Origin: JAHEDH01 sp963745865
Lineage (GTDB): Bacteria > Actinomycetota > Acidimicrobiia > Spongiisociales > ZC4RG35
Assembly (NCBI GenBank): GCA_963745865.1
Contig: CAVUYZ010000008.1
Coordinates: 55,518 to 119,517, forward strand
Reading direction: 5' to 3'
DNA length: 64,000 nucleotides
Shown here: positions 44,328-52,983 of the stretch, in pieces
Numbering within the stretch: the stretch's first letter is position 1
How the letters are laid out: each line of letters begins with the position of its first letter
Notes under the pieces: generated by a model
Database searches by the model: none
What the model saw: only the letters and a program-made list of their open reading frames with translations
What the model was told of the DNA's origin: nothing
Translations under genes and position numbers: made by a program

Positions 44328-45484
44328 TCACCAGTGTCCGTCGAGGGCGTCCCGGAGGAGGGCGGCATAGAGCTCTGGCTCGGTCAGGAACGAGTCGTGA
44401 CCCTTGTCCGAATGCAGTGTGAACCTTCGGACCGGCACGTCGGCATCACGCAAAGTCTCGACCATCGCGGTCTGCTCGTCCGGGATAGAAGCACACATCC
44501 GAGTCGATCGTGAAGATCTGCCACCGCTGCTCGCGACACGACGCCAACAACTCCGCCAGCGACCCGGCGCCCTGTTCGGCAACCAGATCGAACTGCTGCC
44601 AGACCATCATGATCCTCAGGTACGTGTTGGCGTCGAACCGCTTCACGAACTTCCGTGCCTGATGCAGCATGTAGGACTCGAGCGGGTGACCCACCTCGTA
44701 GCCACCAACATCCTCGTGACTCTCGATCTCGCCTCCGTGCTCGTTCCTGGAGGGTGTCGAGGGACACGAACGTCTTGTGACCGATGATCCGCGCCAGCCC
44801 GAGACCAAGTTCCGGCCCATCGCCGGGGTAGTAGTCGCCACCTCTGAACTCGGGGTCGGTGACGATCGCAAACATCTGTTCGAAGTTGTGCAGAACCTGC
44901 AGCGACGTCACATCGAACCCCGCAGCGATGGGGATGACGACGTCCACCCGATCGGGATGCCGGGTGGCGAACACCGCGCACATCAGCCCTCCCACAGAGC
45001 CCCCGATCACTGCATGAACCCGCTCGATCCCGAGAGCATCCAGCAGCCGCACCTGGGATTCGACGATATCGGTGAGCGTCAACGTCGGAAAGGACGAGCC
45101 GTAGGGGCTCCCGGTGTTCGGATCGATCGAAGCCGGGCCGGTCGAGCCATAACACCCACCCAGGTAGTTGACACACAGCACCGCATACTTCGAAGTGTCG
45201 ATGCCGCGTCCGGGGCCGATATAGCCGTCCCACCAGCCGGGATACATCTCGTCGGTCCAGAGTTCTCCTGCTGCTGGGACCGACTCGCACCACCCTGCCG
45301 CATGCTGGCTGCCGGTGAGCGCATGGAACACCAGGATCACGTTGTCCCGCCGCTCGTTGATCTCGCCGTAGAGCTCGTACGCCAAGTCGACCTCGGGCAG
45401 CTCAGCCCCCGATTGTGTGCGGAAGGGCGCGTCGAGTCGAATGACCTGTGTTTCTGTGACTCCTACGGTCTCCGATGTGTGCAT
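44328..45484 (-). pseudogene. metX: Homoserine O-acetyltransferase (MetX-like), frameshifted
   Basis: N-terminal two thirds in one frame: LPEVDLAYELYGEINERRDN, VILVFHALTGSQHAAGW, YAVLCVNYLGGCYGSTGPAS, VHAVIGGSVGGLMCAVFATR (nucleophile Ser), GDYYPGDGPELGLGLARIIG. After about 44750 similarity continues in another frame (ESHEDVGGYEVGHPLESYML, KFVKRFDANTYLRIMMVWQQ) and after 44500 in a third (RRFTLHSDKGHDSFLTEPEL, the catalytic His). It acylates homoserine in methionine synthesis. ATG at 45484 gives the normal N-terminus. It follows metY and the hydrolase on the same strand. As an essential-type biosynthetic gene, its breaks look like sequence errors. Confidence 0.85.
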
Positions 45485-45603
45485 GCCCTGATCTTCAGAA
45501 TGGGATCGGTAACGATAGATGCGCCGATCGAATCGGCGACCACTTGATTCGCAGTCATGTCGACCGTCGACCACCAGCACCGAGCTGGAGCGTCGCACCG
45601 ATG

Positions 45604-46398
45604 TCACGGGTCCAGCAGTTCCTCGATGAGGAGATCGGGGGCGTGCGTGGAGCTCTCGGACACAACCATGTGGCCGGCGTGGGGAATCTCGATCAGTCGT
45701 GCATTCGGGAAGAGGCCGACCAGTCGCCTCGCCCCCGACACCGCGGTCATCCGATCGGCATCTCCCTGAATGACGAGCGTCCGAGCGATCACCCCGGGGG
45801 CAACCGGTGCTGGGTCATAGGCGTCACACGCCGCAAGATCGATCGGCAATGCAGAGTCGAGGTGCTCCTCCAGCAGCCGCCGGACCATGGCCTGCATCCA
45901 CGAGCCGGCGGTCTTGTGTCCGCCATAGCGATGGTCACCGGAGTGCATCCACCCGATCATCAGGTCAACCGCATGACGGTCGCCGGCGGAGGCGGCGTCG
46001 AGTAGTTCGGGATGAACCGCCATCCGATCCGAGGTCGCGATGAGAACGAGTCGATCGACCAGATCCGGACGGCTCCTGAATGTCTCCATCGCAACGAACG
46101 ATCCCATCGAATGGCCGACCACAGCGACCGATGCGAGTCCAAGATGCTCGATGAGCTCTCCCGTCCACCGACCCATCTCCTCGATCGAGGCGAGCGGCTT
46201 GCCGCCTGACCGACCGTGGCCGGGAAGATCGGGAGCGATCGGAAGCAGGCCGAGACCAGCGAGGCGACGGGTCTGATACCTCCACTCGGTGTGATCCATG
46301 CCGGCACCGTGGATCAGGACGACCGGCCGATCCGCAGAGGTGGATCCACCGCCTGTGTGGAAGGCGACGGTCTCGCCGGCGACCTCGATCTGTTTCAT
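45604..46398 (-). CDS. Alpha/beta hydrolase, in frame with the upstream metY C-terminus
   Basis: 264 aa from ATG 46398: VVLIHGAGMDHTEWRYQTRR, LLPIAPDLPGHGRSGGKPLA, LASVAVVGHSMGSFVAMETF (nucleophile Ser), TLVIQGDADRMTAVSGARRL and NARLIEIPHAGHMVVSESST (His). A standard esterase or lactonase-like hydrolase. No stop codon separates it from the MetY C-terminus (LIADLRRSLRDLAAA-MKQIE), so it could be the C-terminal domain of a MetY fusion or start internally at 46398. It is 119 bp upstream of metX. Confidence 0.82.
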   Translation of the reverse strand: MKQIEVAGETVAFHTGGGSTSADRPVVLIHGAGMDHTEWRYQTRRLAGLGLLPIAPDLPGHGRSGGKPLASIEEMGRWTGELIEHLGLASVAVVGHSMGSFVAMETFRSRPDLVDRLVLIATSDRMAVHPELLDAASAGDRHAVDLMIGWMHSGDHRYGGHKTAGSWMQAMVRRLLEEHLDSALPIDLAACDAYDPAPVAPGVIARTLVIQGDADRMTAVSGARRLVGLFPNARLIEIPHAGHMVVSESSTHAPDLLIEELLDP

Positions 46399-47690
46399 GG
46401 CCGCTGCGAGGTCGCGAAGCGACCGCCGCAGGTCAGCGATGAGATCGTCTGGGTCCTCGAGCCCGACGGACAGGCGGATCAGTTCCTCGCCGATGCCGGC
46501 CGCGGCCAACTGCTCGCTCGTCATCTGCTGATGGGTGGTCGAGCCCGGATGAATGACCAGCGACCTCACGTCGCCGACGTTCGCCAGATGCGAGAACAGC
46601 TCGACCGATTCGATGAACCGGGACCCAGCCTGGCGACCGCCCTCGATCCCGAACGAGAAGATCGAGCCGGCACCGTTCGGGAAGCAGCTTCGCAGCCAGT
46701 TCGTGATCGGGGTGTGAGTCGAGTTCGGGGTATGCCACCCATGCCACTTCCTCCGCTGCATCGAGGAATTCGACGATCCGGCGGGTGTTCGCCACATGCT
46801 TCTGCATCCGAACCGAGAGCGTCTCGAGCCCCTGGATCATGTGAAACGCCGTGTCGGCGGCCATCGTCGCGCCGAAGTCACGCAAGCCCTCTGCCCTCGC
46901 TCTGGCTGAGAAGGCGGCAGGCCCGAACTCGTCGACGAAGTCGATGTCGTGGTACGCCGCGTACGGCTCGGTGAGCGTCGGGAACAGCCCTGATCCCTCC
47001 CAGTCGAACGTCCCGGCGTCGACGAGCACCCCGCCGATCACCGTGCCGTGCCCCGAGATGAATTTGGTCGCGGAATGCATGACGATGTCGGCGCCCCATT
47101 CGATCGGACGACACAGATACGGGCTGGCGAATGTCGAGTCGACCATCAGCGGAAGACCGTGACGATGGGCGATGTCGGAGACTGCAGGGATGTCGAGGAT
47201 CGGCATCGTCGGGTTGCCGATCGTTTCCCCGTGGATGAGTCGGGTCTCGGGGGTGATGGCGGCTTCGATCGCCTCATGGTCCCGGGGATCGACAAAGCGT
47301 CGCCGAAATCCCGAATCTCGGCAGGGTGTGCAGGAAGAGGTTGGCAGTGCCGCCGTAGACCGCCTGGCTGCACACCACATGGCCCCCGCTTCCCATCAGC
47401 GTCGCGACCGCGAGGAAGAGTGCGGCCTGGCCCGAGGCGGTGGCGACAGCTCCGACCCCTCCTTCGAGCGCAGCCATCCGCTCCTCGAACACGCCGACCG
47501 TCGGATTCGAGATCCGCGAGTAGATGTAGCCGGGAATCTCGAGATTGAAGAGCGATGCGGCGTGGGCGGTGTTGTCGAAGACGAACGACGTGGACTTGTA
47601 GATCGGTGTAGCCCGGGCTCCGGTCTCGGGATCGGGGCGGCTTCCGGCGTGAATCGAGAGCGTGTCGAAGGAGGGCAGGTCCGGTTTCAC
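46399..47690 (-). pseudogene. metY: O-acetylhomoserine sulfhydrylase (MetY-like), two frameshifts, fused in frame to a hydrolase
   Basis: PLP enzyme of the Cys/Met gamma family. Frame 1: FDTLSIHAGSRPDPETGARA, TPIYKSTSFVFDNTAHAASL, RISNPTVGVFEERMAALEGG. Frame 2 from about 47300: LIHGETIGNPTMPILDIPAV, PLMVDSTFASPYLCRPIEWG, IVMHSATKFISGHGTVIGGV (PLP Lys). Frame 3 from about 46680: FSFGIEGGRQAGSRFIESVE, SLVIHPGSTTHQQMTSEQL, ELIRLSVGLEDPDDLIADLR. It makes homocysteine from O-acetylhomoserine and sulfide. The start GTG at 47690 just clears the upstream gene's stop at 47701. Confidence 0.85.
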
Positions 47691-47700
47691 TTGGAAAAGT

Positions 47701-49998
47701 CTACGCGGGGCGCTCGGCGGTCCCCTGACCGACCGGCGTCGTCGACGCACTGGTGCGCTGAACGACCACCGGGATGCCATTGAACACCGCGTTCCCGGAA
47801 ACAGCGTCGACGACACTCCTGTCGGTCAGGATGTTTGTGTTCACGCCCGGCCGCTTCGACGCCACACCGAGGCGCGTGCCCGAAGCATCGTGACCCCAGC
47901 CGTAGGGCAGGCTCACCACACCAGGTCGCATCTCGTCGTTCACCTCGACAACCACTGCGACCGACCCTGCGGAGGACGTGACACTGGCCATTTCCCCCTC
48001 GACCAGCGCCAACCGGTCGGCATCGGCGGGATGAACGCGGAGCGTGCATCGGTTTTGGCCCCTGACGAGCACATCGATGTTGTGGAGCCACGAGTTGTTC
48101 GATCTGAGCTCGCGACGGCTCACCAACATCAGATCGGGTTGTTCGGTGGACTCGATCGACGCTGTGAGTCGCGCGACGTCTTCGACGATCGACTCGGGGG
48201 CGAGCTCGATGAGCCCGGACTCTGTCGAGATGACGTCGGGTACTCGCGGCTGGAGGGGGCCGAGGTCGACTCCATGGGGTTGGTCCTTCAAGCGCTGCAG
48301 CGTCCAGCCGCCCGGATCGGAGCCGAACCCATCGCCCCTGGCACCGGTGCGGATCATCAGATCGAGGAACCGATCCGGCAGCTCGTCGTGCATCGCCAGA
48401 GCCTTCATGATGTCCGAAGCATCACGACCGGCGATCGGGCTCGACGGGTTGCTCACCTCCGAGCCGACCCGAGCAACCAGGGACGCCTCCGCCAGCCCAG
48501 CAGCGCTGGTGTCCGGAGCCAACCCCGACAGGATCCCGGTGAGCGTGACGAGGATCTCGAACTCGCTCGGCTGCGTCGGGTCCTTCTCGAAAACCGGCTC
48601 AGACCACATCGCGTAGTTCCTGACCGACAGTGTCGTGAACGCGAGGTCGTAATGCGACTTCTCGAGAGCAGACGGCGGCGGGAGGATCACGTCGGCATGC
48701 CGCGTCGTCTCGTTCACGTACGGATCGACCGAGACCATGAACTCGAGCGCCCCCAGGGCATCATCGAGCGCAGCAGCGTCCGGGGAAGTGAGCGCCGGGT
48801 TGCCTCCGATCGTGATGAACGCCCGCACCTGTCCTTCCCCCGGTGTGGTGATCTCGTCGATCAGCGTGGAGGTCGGCAATTCGCCGAGCACCTCGTCGAG
48901 CTCACGGACCCGACTCGTCCATCGCCCCGTCCGGAAGCGTCTGGCAGGCCGGGAGGCCTTCGTGTGGAGGCCCATCGGGAACATGGCGCCCCCCTCGCGG
49001 TCGAGGTTGCCGGTGATCACGTTGATCACATCGACCGCCCACGATGCGATGGTGCCGAATCGCGAGGTGTGAGTCCCCATGCGACCGTATACGGCAGCCC
49101 GATCGGCGGCGGCGAGATCGCGAGCAAGCTCCCGGATGACGCCTGCAGGGACTCCGGTCGCTGCTTGGACCCGATCGGGGGTGTACGGGAGCGCCGTCGA
49201 GCGAACGGTCTCGAGACCGGTCACGTAGTCGCCGACGGATCCGAGATTGACGAGGTCTTCTTCGAACAACACCGCGATCACCGCCATGAGCAGGGCCGCG
49301 TCGGTCCCGGGGATGATGGCAATGTGGCGATCGGCATTGGCTGCGGTCTTCGTCCGGCGAGGATCAACGACGACCACCGTGCCTCCCCGATCGCGAATCC
49401 GATCGAGTCTCCCGGGCCAATCGGGTGCAGTGGCGAGAGACCCGTTGGATTCGTACGGATTCGCCCCCAAGAGCACCAGGAAGTCGGTCCGGTCGATGTC
49501 GGGAACAGGAATGGCAGAGGCAGCACCAAACATGTAGGCGGAGGAGATGTGCTTGGGCATCTGGTCGAGGGTCGAGGCCGAATAGACGTTCCGGGAGCCG
49601 AGAGCTCTGGCCAGCGGCCGGATCGCCAGGCTGTTCTGGAAGCTGTGAGCGTTCGGGTTCCCGAAGTACATCGCGATCGCGTCGTTTCCGTGCGCCGAGC
49701 GGACCGCTCCGACCCGATCGCTCACCTCGGCGAACGCTTCGCTCCAGGAAACCTCGACATGACGGGACCCGCGTTTGACCAGTGGTGCCCGCAGGCGATC
49801 AGGATCCTCATGCAGCCGACCCAGGACGGTCCCCTTGGGGCAGACGAAGCCAGCGGAGAAGGGGTTGGCGCGGTCGCCGCGAATCCGTTTCACGGACCCC
49901 GCCTCGATGGTGATCTCGAGCCCGCAGGTCGCTTCACACAACGGGCAGGTGCGGTATCCCACGCGCGAGATCGCCAGCCATGCAGCGACATTAGCCAT
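47701..49998 (-). CDS. Molybdopterin-dependent oxidoreductase (formate dehydrogenase/nitrate reductase-like, Mo-bisMGD)
   Basis: About 765 aa. The N-terminal 4Fe-4S site is YRTCPLCEATCGLEI with the later FVCPKG. Mo-bisMGD domains follow: FGNPNAHSFQNSLAIRPLAR, VLLGANPYESNGSLATAPDW, VVVVDPRRTKTAANADRHIA, YGRMGTHTSRFGTIASWAVD, ITIGGNPALTSPDAAALDDA, HADVILPPPSALEKSHYDLA, and the C-terminal cap VHPADADRLALVEGEMASVT. There is no in-frame TGA. ATG at 49998 is preferred. No partner subunit is adjacent, so it may use a soluble electron carrier. Substrate unknown; DMSO-reductase-family paralogues of this single-subunit form are common in actinobacteria. Confidence 0.88.
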   Translation of the reverse strand: MANVAAWLAISRVGYRTCPLCEATCGLEITIEAGSVKRIRGDRANPFSAGFVCPKGTVLGRLHEDPDRLRAPLVKRGSRHVEVSWSEAFAEVSDRVGAVRSAHGNDAIAMYFGNPNAHSFQNSLAIRPLARALGSRNVYSASTLDQMPKHISSAYMFGAASAIPVPDIDRTDFLVLLGANPYESNGSLATAPDWPGRLDRIRDRGGTVVVVDPRRTKTAANADRHIAIIPGTDAALLMAVIAVLFEEDLVNLGSVGDYVTGLETVRSTALPYTPDRVQAATGVPAGVIRELARDLAAADRAAVYGRMGTHTSRFGTIASWAVDVINVITGNLDREGGAMFPMGLHTKASRPARRFRTGRWTSRVRELDEVLGELPTSTLIDEITTPGEGQVRAFITIGGNPALTSPDAAALDDALGALEFMVSVDPYVNETTRHADVILPPPSALEKSHYDLAFTTLSVRNYAMWSEPVFEKDPTQPSEFEILVTLTGILSGLAPDTSAAGLAEASLVARVGSEVSNPSSPIAGRDASDIMKALAMHDELPDRFLDLMIRTGARGDGFGSDPGGWTLQRLKDQPHGVDLGPLQPRVPDVISTESGLIELAPESIVEDVARLTASIESTEQPDLMLVSRRELRSNNSWLHNIDVLVRGQNRCTLRVHPADADRLALVEGEMASVTSSAGSVAVVVEVNDEMRPGVVSLPYGWGHDASGTRLGVASKRPGVNTNILTDRSVVDAVSGNAVFNGIPVVVQRTSASTTPVGQGTAERPA

Positions 49999-50054
49999 GC
50001 AACCGAGTCCCTCGGTCGACCCTACGCTCGGGCCGATCACGACAGGAGACAACG

Positions 50055-50573
50055 ATGCCGGCAACCACCCCTGACGACTTCACACCGAGCGCTGACCAGC
50101 TCATCGCTCGCAATGCCGAGTTCGCCGACGGCTTCTCGCATGCGGGACTGCAGGTGGCTCCGACCCGCCGGCTGGCGGTGGTGGCATGTATGGACTCGCG
50201 GATCGACGCCTTTCAGATCCTGGGCCTCGCCGACGGAGAAGCACACATCATTCGGAATGCCGGGGGCGTGATCACCGACGACGTGATCCGATCGTTGTGC
50301 CTGTCACAACGCGCACTCGGGACCCGCGAGATCATCCTCGTCCACCACACCGATTGCGGCCTGCAGAAGGTGACCGAGGATGCATTCAAGGCAGAGCTCG
50401 CAGACGAGCTCGGCGTCAAGCCGTGGTGGGCATTGGAGAGCTTCGAGGACCCCTATGTCGACGTGCGCCAGTCGATGAAGCGGATCGAACTGACGCCGTT
50501 CGTGCCCCACAAGGACCACGTCCGTGGGTTCGTGTACGACGTGACGACCGGTCTGCTCAACGAGGTCGACTGA
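50055..50573 (+). CDS. Beta-class carbonic anhydrase
   Basis: 172 aa. Zinc ligands are in VACMDSRIDAFQ (Cys and the Asp-Arg pair) and LVHHTDCGLQKV (His and Cys); HIIRNAGGVITDDVIRSL is the conserved middle. It interconverts CO2 and bicarbonate. It is slightly shorter than plant-type beta enzymes and matches the Mycobacterium Rv1284 type. Divergent from the molybdopterin enzyme. Confidence 0.92.
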   Translation: MPATTPDDFTPSADQLIARNAEFADGFSHAGLQVAPTRRLAVVACMDSRIDAFQILGLADGEAHIIRNAGGVITDDVIRSLCLSQRALGTREIILVHHTDCGLQKVTEDAFKAELADELGVKPWWALESFEDPYVDVRQSMKRIELTPFVPHKDHVRGFVYDVTTGLLNEVD

Positions 50574-50661
50574 GGTCGCCGAAACCGTCCGGGCCCGTCG
50601 GCCCGACGAACATCAGCCCCGGTCGAGACGTAGGCTCGAACCAAGCCACAGGAAGGCGCAC

Positions 50662-52206
50662 ATGAAGATCACCTATGCGACGATGAACGCCGAGGACGAG
50701 GAACTTCAGGCGGCATATGACGCAGGCGTCGAGGCTGCGAGACACGACCTCGGCAAGACCCACCCGTTCTGGGTGAACGGTGAGGCGAGGACCACCAGCG
50801 AGACGTTCGACGAGTACTCACCAATCGATCCATCCATCCATGTCGGCTCCTATTCACAAGCGGCCCCAACGGATGTGAGGGACGCGGTCGCCGCTGCACG
50901 CGCCGCCCAGCCGGCATGGGGGAACACGCCGTGGCAAGAACGAGTCGCCCTGATGCGGACCGCCGCAGATCTCCTCGACGAGCGCATGATGCGGGTGTCG
51001 GCGCTCCTCGGGTTCGAGGTGGGCAAGTCGCGGCTCGAAGCACTCGGCGACGTCGCCGAGACCTCGGAGTTCTTTCGCTACTACGCGAAGCAGATGGAAG
51101 ATCACGAGGGCTTCGCCATTGCGCTCAGTGCACTTGCCCCGAATGAGACGAATCGGTCGGTCTTGCGGCCGTATGGCGTATGGGCGGTGATCTCTCCGTT
51201 CAACTTCCCCCTGGCTCTGGCTGCAGGACCGTCGATCGGAGCGATGCTCACCGGCAACACGGTCGTCCTGAAGCCCTCCAACCGTGGGGCACTGGCAGCG
51301 ATCGAGTTCCACCGGCTCATGCAGGACGCGGGTCTCCCGGACGGCGTCCTGAATCTCGTCACCGGCGGCGACGACACCGGTCGCGCGCTGGTGTCGAGCG
51401 ACGACGTCGACGGGATCACGTTCACCGGCTCGTACGACGTCGGTATGAGCATCTACAAGAACTTCGCCACGTCCGTCCCCAAACCGGTCGTGGCCGAGAT
51501 GGGAGGGAAGAACCCGACGATCGTCACTGCCTCCGCCAATCTCGACGAGGCCGCCGAGGGTGTCGCACGCGGGGCATTCGGGTTCAGTGGACAGAAGTGC
51601 TCCGCCTGTTCTCGGGTCTATGTCGACGAGAGCGTGTTCGACGAGTTCGTCGGCAAACTCGTGGACTTCACCAAGACCCTGACGGTGGCAGACCCGATCG
51701 ACCGCAGTGCCTTCACGGGACCCGTCATCGATCAGGCCGCCGTCGATCGATACTTCTCGGCGGTTGAGGAGGTGACGTCGTCCGGTGGGCAGATCCTGAT
51801 CGGCGGCGCCGCCCTCGAGGGGACGCCGGGCGGCCACTTCGTGGCTCCCACCGTGGCGGTGGTCGACGAGTCCTCGTGGGTCTGGGATCGCGAGCTCTTC
51901 GTTCCGTTCGTGGTCGTGACCAAGATCGGCTCGCTCGACGAGGGCCTCGAGAAGGCGAACGACACGCTCTTCGGTCTCACGGCCGGGCTCTTCTCGAGCG
52001 ACGACGACGAGATCCAGACGTTCTTCGACCGAATCCAGGCCGGCACCACATACGTGAACCGTCGGGCCGGCTCGACCACCGGAGCGTGGCCGGACATCCA
52101 GTCATTCGGAGGCTGGAAGGCCTCGGGAACATCTGGCGCCGGCGGGGGCGGACCCTGGTATCTCCGCTCGTACCTGCGCGAGCAGAGCCGCACGCGATTC
52201 GACTGA
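50662..52206 (+). CDS. L-glutamate gamma-semialdehyde (1-pyrroline-5-carboxylate) dehydrogenase
   Basis: 514 aa ALDH of the P5CDH group: WAVISPFNFPLALAAGPSIG, MLTGNTVVLKPSNRGALAAI, ITFTGSYDVGMSIYKNFATS, AEMGGKNPTIVTASANLDEA (catalytic Glu), FGFSGQKCSACSRVYVDESV (catalytic Cys) and FGGWKASGTSGAGGGGPWYL near the end. It oxidises glutamate semialdehyde to glutamate in proline or arginine breakdown. The proline dehydrogenase partner is not in the window. AGGAAGG lies upstream of the ATG. Confidence 0.92.
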   Translation: MKITYATMNAEDEELQAAYDAGVEAARHDLGKTHPFWVNGEARTTSETFDEYSPIDPSIHVGSYSQAAPTDVRDAVAAARAAQPAWGNTPWQERVALMRTAADLLDERMMRVSALLGFEVGKSRLEALGDVAETSEFFRYYAKQMEDHEGFAIALSALAPNETNRSVLRPYGVWAVISPFNFPLALAAGPSIGAMLTGNTVVLKPSNRGALAAIEFHRLMQDAGLPDGVLNLVTGGDDTGRALVSSDDVDGITFTGSYDVGMSIYKNFATSVPKPVVAEMGGKNPTIVTASANLDEAAEGVARGAFGFSGQKCSACSRVYVDESVFDEFVGKLVDFTKTLTVADPIDRSAFTGPVIDQAAVDRYFSAVEEVTSSGGQILIGGAALEGTPGGHFVAPTVAVVDESSWVWDRELFVPFVVVTKIGSLDEGLEKANDTLFGLTAGLFSSDDDEIQTFFDRIQAGTTYVNRRAGSTTGAWPDIQSFGGWKASGTSGAGGGGPWYLRSYLREQSRTRFD

Positions 52207-52209
52207 TCG

Positions 52210-52983
52210 GTGCAGGTCCTCGTCACAGGAGCGACGGGGCTCCTCGGTAGGAGCGTCGTCGCTGAGTTGCTGGCGCGGGTCCACGCCGTGCGCATCCTGA
52301 CCCGCCGCCCCGATCGCGCTCCCGACCTGGTCTCGACGGTGATCGGAGACATCACGGCCGGCGCGCCGCTGGCCGATTCGGTCGACGGTGTCGACGCGAT
52401 CATCCATTGCGCCACGGACCCGAACGATCACCGATCCGTCGACGCCGCTGGGACCGCGCGGCTGGCCGAGATCGCCCGGCGCTCCGGGTCACCGCACATC
52501 GTGTACCCGGGAATCGTCGGCTCAGACGTCGTCCCGTTGAGGTACTACCGATCGAAGATGGCCGCAGAGCAGTCCTTGACCGGGTCGGGTGTTCCGGTAT
52601 CCATCGTTCGGGCGACGCAGTTCCACCAGCTCATCTGGTCGATCCTGGACAGGGCCAGCCGCTTCCCGGCGGTCCCGATCCCCAAGGACACCCGACTCCA
52701 GCCGATCGACCCCGGGGATGTCGCCCGGGTGCTGGTGGATCGGGCCGAGCAGGGTCCCTCATCCGGCATCGAAACCCTCGGTGGCCCGAACGCCTACGAG
52801 GCGTTCGACCTCGCCCGGTCCCACAAAGCGGCGACCGGGAGCCGGGCCAGGCTGATCCGAGTCAACTATCCCGGTATCCGGGGCGCCGCCTGGAGGGCGG
52901 GCGCTGCCCTGACACCGAACCGGATAGAGGGCGGCAGGACGTGGAACGACTTCGTCGCATCCCGGCTCGGACCCGGGTCATAG
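52210..52983 (+). CDS. NAD(P)-binding atypical SDR (NmrA-like)
   Basis: 257 aa: VLVTGATGLLGRSVVAELLA (GxxGxxG), VRILTRRPDRAPDLVSTVIG, VDAIIHCATDPNDHRSVDAA, HIVYPGIVGSDVVPLRYYRS, KMAAEQSLTGSGVPVSIVRA and LQPIDPGDVARVLVDRAEQG. Atypical SDRs of this kind act as sugar/quinone reductases or redox sensors. The start is GTG at 52210, 3 bp after the P5CDH stop, so they may be co-transcribed. Its 3' end overlaps the convergent LigD-type gene by 6 bp. Confidence 0.87.
   Translation: MQVLVTGATGLLGRSVVAELLARVHAVRILTRRPDRAPDLVSTVIGDITAGAPLADSVDGVDAIIHCATDPNDHRSVDAAGTARLAEIARRSGSPHIVYPGIVGSDVVPLRYYRSKMAAEQSLTGSGVPVSIVRATQFHQLIWSILDRASRFPAVPIPKDTRLQPIDPGDVARVLVDRAEQGPSSGIETLGGPNAYEAFDLARSHKAATGSRARLIRVNYPGIRGAAWRAGAALTPNRIEGGRTWNDFVASRLGPGS

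Noticed and set aside
47701..49998. Possible Sec-containing formate dehydrogenase
   Set aside because: The frame has no in-frame TGA and no partner subunits. It is an ordinary non-Sec member of the family.
47662..50271. Long open plus-strand frame of about 870 codons opposite the molybdopterin oxidoreductase
   Set aside because: It is rich in Arg, His and Gly without any family motif, as expected for the antisense of a GC-rich gene, while the minus strand carries a complete enzyme.
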